From Mesorhabditis belari (lineage: Eukaryota > Nematoda > Chromadorea > Rhabditida > Rhabditidae), in contig CAUEEP010000871.1 in NCBI GenBank assembly GCA_958450365.1, forward strand, positions 186,001 to 250,000: a stretch of DNA of 64,000 nt. The letters run 5' to 3'. The position numbers were made by a program, and so were the translations under genes. Within the stretch, counting starts at the first letter, position 1. The number at the start of each line of letters is the position of its first letter. Under the pieces are notes generated by a model. The model was not told the DNA's origin, did not search any database, and saw only the letters and a list, made by a program, of their open reading frames with translations. Below are positions 1 to 9,393 of the stretch, piece after piece.

Positions 1-184
1 TTATGTGAAAGAAAGTGCTCAAATCGCTTCATCTAGTGTTCATCATTTTTGGCTCCTCAACTTCTTGCCCCCAAGAAACCTACAAAAACGAAGCTTTTCT
101 AAATCTATTAAAAGCCTTTTTTAGAGAATAAATGAGCCTCTTTATTGGTAAAAACTGTAGATTAATTGGTGGACTAGTGATTTC

Positions 185-312
185 TAAAAAGTCCAATGAA
201 TAAGTGTCCCCAACTTTCAAGTTGCCAATGCCATTCTAATAGAACGGCCCTCTCCATTAGAAGGGTCCCTCTCTAATAGAACAGCCGACCGTTCTATTAG
301 AATTTTTACGGT
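185..312. repeat. End of a CCGTAAA-type MITE
   Basis: Contains several copies of TTCTATTAGAA/TAATAGAAC and ends in TTTTTACGG followed by TA. The same terminal motif closes elements at 17957-18211, 23187-23449 and 34834-35257. The end of this copy lies about 8 bp before the acceptor of the first visible TIL exon. Bases 1-184 show no exon; the first about 25 bases resemble the interior of the element at 62634-63154. Confidence 0.5.
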
Positions 313-319
313 ATTTCAG

Positions 320-2580
320 TTTGCCAAAAAAACGAGGTTTATACGGATTGTGCGCCGACTTGCGAGGATACTTGTCATGGAATAAATGTAAGTGTTGAAA
401 TTTTGAAAACGAAAAACATTTCTCAAACTTTCTGTCACCTGTTTAAATGAAATATATTGCAAACTTCTCGTCATTATCAGCTAGCTTTTCGATTTGATTT
501 GCCTCAAGTTGAAACCTAGCTTTTGTTATAAGTGAAAATTCAGAAAATGAGATAAATAAATATTTGTAATTTATTATAATAACAAAGTTACAAAATTTTA
601 CGTAAAAATTTCAGGATTGCGGAATGACTGCCGAGGTTTGCAAGCCCGGATGTAAATGTGCAACGGGACGCCGTCGAAACGCCAGAGGGAGATGCACATT
701 GAAGAGAAATTGCTACTTGTGTAAGTTATGGGATAAAAAATAAAGTTATTAAGGTGATGGGAATAAAACCAGCGCTCAAATATCTTTAAAAATTAAAAGG
801 ATTGCATGTCTCAGCCAATAAGTGTTGTAAACTGTTCGAAAGCCCTGAATCTCCTCTACAAAATAATGCAAAAAAGATTTTGAATTGGATTGATTATTGG
901 GGACTTGGGTGTTAAAAAGCAAGCGCAGGTCGAGTCCCAACTTGGGTACCTGCGCCTGCTGGCAACTATCCGCTTCCACGGATCTTTCCGCTTGAAATTT
1001 TTCCAATATATTAAGAATATATATTAAGGATATACATTATTCAATATTTATACTAAAACTCAAACGACCAGCTTAGATTCTATCGAGACATGAGAATCCA
1101 AAGCTGAAAGTAGCTGTTTTTGGCTTAAAATGGGCCTTTTTGGAAAAACAGATTTATCTCTAGAAGACAAACAAACAAAAGCAGTTCCTTTCTTTTGAAA
1201 TAATTTTTATTAGTGGTATTTTCTAACGGAAAACCCGGGAATACCGATTACCAGAAACACATTTTCCAGAAAATAGCCATTTTTGACCTTTGAATCTAAA
1301 AAGTCACCCAAGTCTTCAAAAATCAATCCAATGCAAAATCTTCTTGCATTGTTTTGTAGACGAGATTTAGGGCTTTCGAACAGTATACAACACTTATTGC
1401 CTGAGACTTGCAATCCTTTTAATTTTTAAAGATATTTGAGCGCTGGTTTTATTCCCATCACCCTAATAAATTACAATTAAAACTATTAAAATATTACATT
1501 AGCTTATCTTTGCAGCTTTTATGCATTAGGAGATTAGCGAGAGAAAACTTAGCTGTACTAATTTAAAATAGACTTTCTGAGACTCCTCTACATTGAAACA
1601 TTCAGATTTTTACGTTAACGTTGGTTAAAGATTTGGTACTTTCCCTATAACGGGCTTCTCTGCACCTTATTTAAACACAGTAAATTTGTTTTCTATGCTT
1701 GTTTTTACTTCCTTTTTTCAATTTGGCTTCTATAAGAACAGTTTATTTCACTAAAACTCAAAAACTGTCAGGTTGCCAGAGGTCTTTAACGTCAAAGACC
1801 TCTGGCAACCTGACAACCTGAAAAGTTCAAGATTTCCATAGAAAAAGTAACTGAATACTACTATCCTGGATAGTAGTATCCAGTTACTTTTTCTATGGAA
1901 ATAGTATCCAGAATACTACAACTAAATTGCAAAAAAAAAGAAGTAAAAACAAGCATATAAAACAAAGTTATTGAGTCTAAATAAGGTGCAGCGAAAAAAT
2001 TCCCCCGGTCGATAAATTTTCCCTCCCCCCCAGTTAAAAGGAAAGTACCAAAGATTTTTGTTTTAAGTTAACTATACGTAAAGGCTTAAGCTTTAAGCTT
2101 AAGAACGAATTTCAGATCCCGGTTGCGACGCGAATGAGAAGTACCAAAAGTGTGCAACTTGCGAGAAAAAGTGCGGGCAAACCGAGGAGGTGAGTGTTTC
2201 AAAGTTGACACCGTGGAAGGGACAGGGGATCGTTTAATTACTTGCATTCTTGTTCGATAAACTCGAATCCCAATTCAGTTTTGAAGTTAAATTCTTGAAA
2301 ATAGACAAAATATTCCGCCTACTGTAGTGAGGCTGGGCTTTACAGTACTTTGCAGTGAGGCTGGGCTTTACAGTACTTTACAATGAGACTGGGCTTTACA
2401 GTACAGTTAGAAACATTGCCAAATCGAATTTTCTAGCATAAAACGTTGAACTTTTACAATCCAATACAATTCTTTCATTTCCAGGCTTGCTCTGTGGATT
2501 GTCGATACGGGTGTGGTTGTGTGGAGGGATTCGCAAGAAGCGCCAACAATAACACTTGTGTCCCCGAAAACCAATGCTGA
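320..2580 (+). CDS. Two-domain TIL-type (trypsin-inhibitor-like) secreted protease inhibitor, 5' end missing
   Basis: Exons 320-387, 615-720, 2116-2189 and 2485-2580 join in phase to 113 residues ending at TGA. Each half has the ten cysteines of a TIL domain: the first runs from CQKNEVYTDCAPTC to LKRNC, the second from CDANEKYQKCATC to VPENQC. TIL domains are compact disulfide-linked inhibitors of serine proteases, normally secreted; which protease is inhibited cannot be read here. The C5-C6 loop, where the reactive bond usually lies, is six residues in domain 1 and three in domain 2, so specificities may differ. The signal-peptide exon is not visible: the first exon starts with two bases that complete a codon, so at least one exon lies upstream or outside the window. 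The 1.4-kb intron before exon 2116 carries two palindromic elements. AATAAA lies at 2883-2888. Confidence 0.85.
752..1464. mobile_element. 713-bp palindromic MITE in TIL gene intron
   Basis: Terminal inverted repeats of about 55 bp start AGGTGATGGGAATAAAACC and end with the complement; inverted similarity extends inward to roughly 160 bp per arm. The arms share the motif AAATCTCCTCTACAAAATA (one mismatch) with the mosaic mariner palindrome at 33055-34415. The open frames on its minus strand are repeat sequence, not genes. Confidence 0.7.
1612..2086. repeat. Second palindromic element with internal hairpins
   Basis: Outer inverted copies centre on TTTGGTACTTTCC (about 1630 and, inverted, about 2050). 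Inside are two separate strong hairpins: 1768-1826, stem GTCAGGTTGCCAGAGGTC, and 1830-1905, stem TTTCCATAGAAAAAGTAACT. Lies in the same TIL intron. Confidence 0.65.
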
Positions 2581-2882
2581 TTCTTTTGGCAGCTAACTTA
2601 TTTTGAAATTCATTTTTAGTGACGACAAAATTCAGTAAACATGACAGGATAAATTTTCTTTTTGTTAATCTTTCATCCGATCTTTTATACAACAAAGAAC
2701 ACTTAAAAAGCACCAAAAGGAGCACCTTGTAAACAAGAAATTATAAACGTTACGATGCGTAATCGCAGCAGAAGCACAAGTTTTAGTAGATAACGCAAAC
2801 TTTATAGCATTGTTGAACCTAGTTTTTCCCACGAGCAGGAGAATTTGAAACGATAACATTTTTTTGTACATTTGAAGCCTGT

Positions 2883-2888
2883 AATAAA
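2883..2888 (+). terminator. Poly(A) signal of the TIL gene
   Basis: AATAAA about 300 bases after the TIL stop codon; no other gene lies in between. Confidence 0.5.
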
Positions 2889-2997
2889 GGGAACTCGAAA
2901 ATGATTCTTAGCAAATTTACTCAATTATAGGATAGCTTTCATAGGATAGCTTTCAACAGTTTATGGGAGGTCTTTTTTTCGATTTATTTTTATAATC

Positions 2998-3396
2998 TAT
3001 AGTACCGAGCTAGCTAGCAAAAGTTGAATTATGGTTTTACATGCGGAAAGTTTGGAGCTCAATTCGACCAGCGATTCTTCACGAATTAATGCCTAAGCGA
3101 CTCAATGAAGTGATTTTGGTAGGTGGTGGACCAATTGAATATGGATTTTTAATGTTTTTAATGTAATGTTGCAAGACTTTTGTACCCAGTTTTTAGGCTA
3201 TTTTTATTTTTAGTGGTTTTTCCATTTACTTTTTTGTTTTTCGCTGAACTTCAAATTTGTTTTTGTAAATAAATTGTACATATATTAATTTAATCAAAGA
3301 CAAAAGAAACCCTCCGAACGGAAGGCATTTTATATAAGAAATCTTCATACATTCTTTTGAAAAAGTGATGTTGCAAGACTTTTGCTCGGTACTATA
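2998..3396 (+). mobile_element. Deleted Tc1/mariner element with transposase tail
   Basis: Flanked by TATA and inverted ends TAGTACCGAGC. The plus frame from about 3051 to 3170 reads a transposase C-terminus with MPKRLNEVI and GGPIEYG, matching the conserved end of IS630-Tc1-mariner transposases. The catalytic domain is gone, so this is a non-autonomous remnant. The left end contains a duplicated AGCT/TAGC stretch absent from the right end. Confidence 0.6.
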
Positions 3397-3496
3397 TCTA
3401 ACGCTTAAACATAGCACGTGCACAAATCAGCAAGTAAACCAAAAAAAAGTGGAGTGCAACTTAAAAGAATTACACGTACCTTATTAGGGAACGGCC

Positions 3497-3590
3497 AGAA
3501 GCGAATGCGAAGCAACGCTATATGACTTACGCAAGTCGGACACAAAACCCTTATCCACTACACCACAAGCTCACATTTCGACACGCTGAA
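3497..3590 (-). repeat. tRNA-like (possible SINE) A-box sequence
   Basis: The minus strand carries TGGTGTAGTGGATAAGG, a near-perfect Pol III A box in a tRNA-like D-arm context, but no clear B box or complete cloverleaf follows. Best seen as a decayed tRNA-derived sequence, not a functional tRNA. Confidence 0.35.
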
Positions 3591-3599
3591 AGAAGCCTT

Positions 3600-5150
3600 A
3601 TATGGGGACTGATTTATATGGGGAATGACTGGACTGAATTAGAGGTCATCACCTCTAATTTTACCTCTAATTTGTTTGCCAAATTCCTCGTGTTTCCCAA
3701 TCATTTTGCAAAAAAAAGATAGCAGCATCGAAATTAGCGTAAAATTCTGCGTCGTATGGTATATGGCTCATGTGATTTGGCCACCTCAGCCTTGTGAGCA
3801 TGAAGGCCTTGTGAGCATGAAGCATATTTTACTAGTTGCCAAGATTTAGTGAGTAAAAGAACCATCTGAGCGGCGGAGGTAGTAGTGTTCTAATGATTGC
3901 ATTGAATAAAGTCGGAAAATCATTGTTTCTCCCCACTTCTAATCACAAGCCAAAAACTTTGAAACAACTTTTTTGATGGCGACTTTTTCACCGATGTTTT
4001 CCTTGCTGGGTAAACATGAAGCGAACAAAACAATAGCTCGCATCATTTCCTCAATTTCCTTCACAAGTGACTAACTCTTTAGCAAATTCATTTATTTTTT
4101 GAAACATCGACTTCCTGCGTTAGGCTAAAATGAGAAAAAAAAACGAGAATTTCTTTTCCTTCTCATGTTATCAAATGAGATTTTCACCAGCAAGGTCATC
4201 GGGATCGTTTTTCGCCTAAAATGGATAAAAACTGAAAAATAGGAAAAAAAAACGGGGGCGTTTAGAAAAACGTGGAAAAGAATTCAGCAAAAAGTATCAA
4301 AAAAAAAGGTTTGTATGTACTGTCTGTCTGTCTGTAAAGTTTAATGAAAAAAGAGAAACTGGGAATTTTATTTCTTTGATTTTTACCGTCTTGGTGTCTC
4401 TTTTTTGTCCTGAAATTTTTTAGACTGATCCTGAGATCTCACTTGAGAGCCGAGGGTATAAATGGGCGATGGATCTAGGGTAGATTCAGTCTTGCGATCT
4501 TTCAAATCTTATAACTTTTTTTTTTACTACTAAAATCTAGTGCTTTGTTTTTTTTTGCCTGGAAATTTCTCTTCTTGACATCTACAAAAAGAGATTTCTA
4601 GTGGTTATTTAGATAAATTGAGTTTTTGTGAGGATCAGGGTTAGCAAAAAAAAGTCAAAAACCAAGACCAGCCAAGTCAAAACCAATAGTTTTCAATTGG
4701 CGGTGGCCTGAAATTTCAATCTTACTTCAATTAATTTGACTTTGGCTTTGGCTTGGCCTGGAAATTTGTCTTTTTGACATTTACAAAAAGAAAGTTTCAA
4801 CTTTAGGTGGTCAAAATGAATTCAGAACCCGTAATGCTTTTGTTTTCAATGATTCTCTGATAGTAAGAGTTGAGCTTGAGCTTGAGCTGATAAAAACCTT
4901 TAGGTAACACTAGAATTTTTCTAATTTTAAAACTCTTTAAGCTTTAACAAGCTTTTTAAAACTCTTTAAGCTTTAAAAACCTTTTTAAAACTCTTTGAGC
5001 TCTTTTTCTTTCGTCTGACGTCTGACCAGCTCAAATTTAAAATTCTTTCTTAAAATTCATCCAGTGTATTTCATTTTAAACTCAACACACAATTCTTAAG
5101 TTGACGGTGGATTGATCTTCTTTTTTGTTTTAAACCATTATCGGCTTTTT
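3600..5150. other. Intergenic, no gene seen
   Basis: AT-rich with short tandem CTGT (about 4320-4336) and GCTTGA/GCTTTGG tracts. A TATA-like GGTATAAATG lies at 4455-4464 but is about 700 bp from the next start. No frame with splice support was found. Confidence 0.5.
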
Positions 5151-5180
5151 CAGTATTTACATTGAATATCGTTTCCAGAA

Positions 5181-5791
5181 ATGCTTCGCTACTTTGCTCT
5201 TTTTGCCTTATTGGTGGCTATGATCGCTGCGGCTCCCGGAGGATATGGAGGAGGAATGAATTGTTGGTTTCAAAAAAAAAGGAAACAGAACTATGATAAG
5301 AAAAACAAATACCATTTTAGTTGATGAATAGTTTGTTAGTCCTTTAGCTAAAAACCAAATTGTAAAGTCAAGGAAAAACAATTTTCTGATCAACTTTGTA
5401 AATTCTAGACTCTCAAACAAAAATCTTAAAAATTTCCTTATTAAACTCTCAAATGAATCCATTTTCAGCCTACGGTTCCATGGGATATCAAGGAGGAATG
5501 GGTGGTGAGTTTTTCTTTTATTGAAAAACTAAGTTTCAACATTTAGAACGTCTTCAATGAGGCTTTTAAGTTAATCTTTGCATTAGTTCGAAATCATTTC
5601 AAAATTTTAGCTTTTAAATTCAATTACCAAATCCTACAGTTAGAATTAGAATTAGAATTTAAAGTAATTAAAGAAATAGATAACAATAAGTTCAATGATT
5701 TCTAGGAATGAACCCCGGCATGGGAATGGGCCCGATGGGAATGAACGGACAAATGGGAATGGGCGGCGAGATGAACCCCAGCTTCGGATAA
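5181..5791 (+). CDS. Small secreted Gly/Met-rich peptide
   Basis: Exons 5181-5262, 5469-5504 and 5706-5791 join to 67 residues. The ATG sits two bases behind TTTCCAG, so the mRNA is probably trans-spliced. Residues 1-18 are a signal peptide ending in AAA; the mature part is almost only Gly, Met, Asn, Tyr and Pro in repeats such as GMGMGPMGMNG. This resembles the Gly-rich secreted peptides (neuropeptide-like, antimicrobial or cuticle-associated) common in nematodes, but I do not recognise a named gene. There are no cysteines and no dibasic cleavage sites. The first intron uses the weak donor GTTGGT. AATAAA follows at about 5863. Confidence 0.8.
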
Positions 5792-5940
5792 ATTTGAGAT
5801 AGTAGAATTTTTTCAATTCCATTTTTTTACCCTTTAAACAATTGATAATTGATCTCTGCAAATGAATAAACAACTTTAAATTTTGAATTGAGAAATCGAA
5901 AAGCAAAAAATCATTGAAAGTGAAAGAGTTGAATGTGCAC

Positions 5941-6267
5941 TTAACACGTTGACTACATTATCACCTGATGCTGTCTGACACATATTCGTTCGCCTGGGAC
6001 ATTGTCACCTGATGTCAGGTGACAGTACCAAAATTGATTTTTTGTGCATATTTATGTTTGCTGATGATGGATATTAAATAAGCAAGTAGGGTAGTATCTA
6101 AGCAAGTAGGGTATTCGACTTGGTCCCGGAAAATGCCGATTTAACCGTTGATTATTAAAATTTTAACTTTTTAGGTGACAATTTCAGGTGACATTTTTTG
6201 TCGAAAAAAAACAACGTTGTCCCATGCGATTGTTTGTGCAAAAACGTCATTGTCGTCAACGTGTTAA
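5941..6267. mobile_element. piggyBac-like MITE (TTAA target site)
   Basis: A 319-bp element (5945-6263) flanked by TTAA on both sides with inverted ends CACGTTGAC. TTAA duplication plus such short ends is the signature of piggyBac-family insertions. It carries internal repeats of TCACCTGATG/CAGGTGACA and no coding sequence. A lone matching end, GTCAACGTGTTAA, occurs at about 32217. Confidence 0.7.
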
Positions 6268-6539
6268 AATGCGTTTCCTAAAATATTTATTATACATCAC
6301 GATGCCAGTAGAAAGATTTAATTTTATGCCAAAAATCTCGTAGTGATGACCTTGGTGGTTCAGAAATTTCATGCATAAGAAAGTCATGAAATCGAGAAAA
6401 AGTGAAAAAATATTAAAAATATTCATTTTTGGCATCACAACGACCACCAGGAGCTACCAGAAGTTTTTTGGAAAATTAAAGGCAACTGGCTTTTTTGAAA
6501 ACTCTGTATAACTGTACCATTTAAAATCAAAAACTCAAA

Positions 6540-6640
6540 ACTGAGCGAAAGCATAGGGGCTCGAACTCGGGTCTAAGGGGCACAACGGGGCCCTTAGACG
6601 AGCACGCTCCTGACCGCGGCACGGTGACAATCACCGTGCG
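6540..6640 (-). repeat. tRNA-like sequence with B box, possible SINE
   Basis: On the minus strand GAGTTCGAGCCCC fits the Pol III B box, preceded by a GC-rich hairpin (stem GTCTAAGGG) and GCCGCGGTCAGGAGCG. It does not fold as a standard tRNA. Much more GC-rich than its surroundings. Confidence 0.35.
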
Positions 6641-6670
6641 TCCCAGAGAAATCGGCTGCTAGGCTTAACG

Positions 6671-6838
6671 TGTTCCCATTCTCTTTCTACCGTAATCTTT
6701 CTATTTTTGTATCCAATCTATCGACTTTTTGTCTGATTCTTTGCAGGTTCACAAAAGATATCGAAAGATAGAAAAAAAATGAATAGATTGGATAAAAACA
6801 GAGACAAGATTACGGTGAAAAGAGAAAGGGGACACGTT
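6671..6838. repeat. Palindromic CTACCGTAATCT element, copy 1
   Basis: About 168 bp with inverted arms CTCTTTCTACCGTAATCTT...CAAGATTACGG. Related copies are at 6949-7646 (interrupted), 29155-29345 and 38340-38575. Confidence 0.6.
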
Positions 6839-6948
6839 TTAGCAAAAGGTTTGCTTTAGACGATTAAAAAGAGAGAAATGCTTTAAACTCACAGCACGAA
6901 TTGCATTTCAAAAATTTCTCACAATCTCTCTTCTAAAATCTTCTAAAT

Positions 6949-7646
6949 GTACCCATTTCTCTTTCTACCGTAATCTTTCTATTTTTTTTATCCAATCTAT
7001 CCACTTTTTGTCTGTTTCTTTGAAGGTTCACAAAGGATATCGAAAGATACAAAAAGTGGATGGATTTAAGAAAATACAGGGTGCGTCATAATTATTGCAA
7101 CAAGAGCTCAAAGACCGTTTGTGATGTCAAGAATGTGATGTCATGGGCGTGTAAAGCCAATAACAATCAAAATTGGACCTTCATGCAAGATGGAGCTCCC
7201 GCTCACACGAAGAAGACGGTTCAGGACTGGTGTGTGGCCAACTTTCCCTCAGTGATCACCAAGGATGAATGGCCTCCAAACTCACCGGATCTCAATGTGA
7301 TGGACTTTTCCATTTGGGCAATCTTAGAGGCTAATGTCTGCTCTCGAAAACACACAAGCTTGGATTCTTTGAAGAAGTCTTTGACCAAAGGATGGAAGGC
7401 GACTCCTCAAGATGACATTCGGGCCGCAGTGGAGGCATATCCGAACCGATTAAGGGCTGTTATCAAGGCAAAAGGCGGTCATATCGAATGATCTCTTGTT
7501 TCCTTATTTGTTACTGTTAAATAAAGCTATTTCTGTTTAAAAATCTTCTTCCAGTAAAACTTCTTGGTGTGCAATGCCTTGAGTATCTTGTTGCAATAAT
7601 TATGACGCACCCTGTAGAGATAAGATTACGGTAGAAAGAGAAAGAT
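6949..7646. mobile_element. CTACCGTAATCT element copy 2, interrupted by a mariner
   Basis: The palindrome's two arms match copy 1 and are separated at a TA by the element 7077-7614. Removing that insertion restores a continuous palindrome of about 160 bp, so the order of insertion is clear. Confidence 0.65.
7077..7614 (+). mobile_element. Internally deleted DD37D mariner (maT-like) transposon
   Basis: 538 bp between TA duplications with inverted ends CAGGGTGCGTCATAATTATT. Only the 3' part of the transposase remains, reading from about 7104 to 7491: QDGAPAHT carries the second catalytic Asp and SPDLNVMDFSIW the third. Thirty-seven residues separate those acidic residues, which is the spacing of the DD37D clade of the IS630-Tc1-mariner superfamily. 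The first Asp and the DNA-binding domain are missing, so it cannot move itself. AATAAA occurs about 30 bases after the stop. Confidence 0.8.
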
Positions 7647-8042
7647 TTTAAAAAGCGTAGCCGTAAAGAGAAATTTACCGACGTAATTTTGACTTTATCA
7701 GTAATTTGCACTCAATTTCTCAAAATTTACATTTAACGGTCAAATAAATAGAAATCAAAAAGTTACTTTTTATTCTTTTCCTTCACTTCTCGTCGGCTTT
7801 TGCTTCACACATGGGGTTTAAAAATTTATTTTTTTTAGATTACTTGTTTTTTAAAACTTTCTAGCTTCATTTTTGTTAGTTTGCTTTATTCAATCAACTG
7901 TTATACCAGCTTTTTAATTCTAGATTTTTAGTTAGAATACATTATTTGATTATTTAATTCACTATTAGTTAATGAATTCTGGGTATTTATAAAGTTAGGG
8001 AGCACGGTTTTTTTCTCATTCTTTTACTTCTTCTAGGGTAAT

Positions 8043-9306
8043 TGATGGCGGTGATCACGAAAATCACATTTTTAAAGTTGTATTTATGATCAAAAACGCA
8101 AGTTTTCGATTTTTGAAAAATGTCCAAGAATAAGCTGTTTCGTCGAGTTTTAAATGCAAATTTAAACCCTTTCAACAAGAAATAAATTTTTTGCTTTTTT
8201 ATGCTTTCTTAGCTATTAGCCGCATAAATGCTCACCCCTAAATGCTAGGTAAGAATCTAGCATTTCCACCAAACACCACGTGGGGGTTGCTAGTGCGCTT
8301 AGCTTTGTAGCCCTAAATAGAGTTCTTGGGTTGGGGGTTCAGTTAAACAAACTTAACTTTCACTTACAAGGATAAAGTTGCTAAACTTGTGCCCAAAAAT
8401 GGATTGGTGCCAAACTCTTGCCGTCATTGAAATTCGGAGTAGCGGTCATTTGAACGTGTGTTTATTCCGTGTTTAGCTTTAAGTATTTTTTTAAAAACCG
8501 ATACCATTGTGATTCGACGTTTTGAGTGTGTGACCCGGTCACAGGATTGACAAAGTTAATATTATGGTTGACAGTCGGACGAAGATGAGCTTGTGGTTTT
8601 GAGCCATTGTCTTTGTTGCCCGGGTAGTCGACCTCGATTGTATTTACTTTTTGACATATAAATTTTGTCGATACCTGGTCCACCAGGTAAAAATTGAGTT
8701 CTTAAATTTTCTTTACTTAGCTCAAGCTTAGGCTGTTTTTAATCATATACCTTATTCGCCGCTAATGTGTTCGTTTTCAGGTAGAGACTTGTGATTTGGT
8801 TATACGTTCGCCACATATCAACGTGGATAGTAGAGCCGGATCGAATATGGTCTTGGATGATCGGTAGTAGAGTATTTGCATCTCTTTGGTTTACCAGCTT
8901 AACAAAGCCAATACCAGATCCCCTTTCAACACACCAAAAATCCATTATCTTTGTTGCCCGGGTAGTCGACTTCGATTGTATTTACTTTTTGACATATAAA
9001 TCTTGTCTATACCTGGTCCACCAATCATTTGCGGCTGAGCCAAAAACTTTTAATGGAAAACGTCTCGGACCCACTGGCCCCACTGTCCAATTGATACCTC
9101 ACTAAGTTCAATTTCTCGTGCTTGATCTTTTACGTTTCCGTATTTCCGGAGGTAGATCCTGCGTCTTTTATTAGAATAATTACGATAAAACTCGACGAAA
9201 CACCTTATTCTTGGACATTTTTCAAAAATCCAAAATTTGCCTGTTTGATCATAAATATGACTTAAAATGTGACTTTCGTGACCAGTGCCATCGATGGCAC
9301 TGATCA
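8043..9306 (-). mobile_element. Merlin DNA transposon fossil with long inverted ends
   Basis: Arms 8041-8163 and 9187-9306 are inverted copies of each other (shared TTTTTGAAAAATGTCCAAGA). On the minus strand, pieces of a Merlin/IS1016-type transposase appear: GGPGIDKIYMSKSKYNR (about 9027-8950), then VERGSG...TLLPIIQDHIRSGSTI (8935-8800), then VNHNINFVNP.TGSHTQNVE (8570-8500). The parts are out of frame and a second GGPGIDKIYMSK copy sits between them (8690-8588), so the gene is dead and rearranged. Bases 8691-8787 are a 95/97 copy of the PTP gene's intron end and exon start (9578-9674). The element ends about 90 bp before the first visible PTP exon. Confidence 0.75.
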
Positions 9307-9393
9307 CGAAACTCTATAAAAAGCAAAAAAATGAAAAAACGGGCCCTCCTCAACTTTATTAGTATCGAATTCTGCTAATCTATTTTTGTTTAG

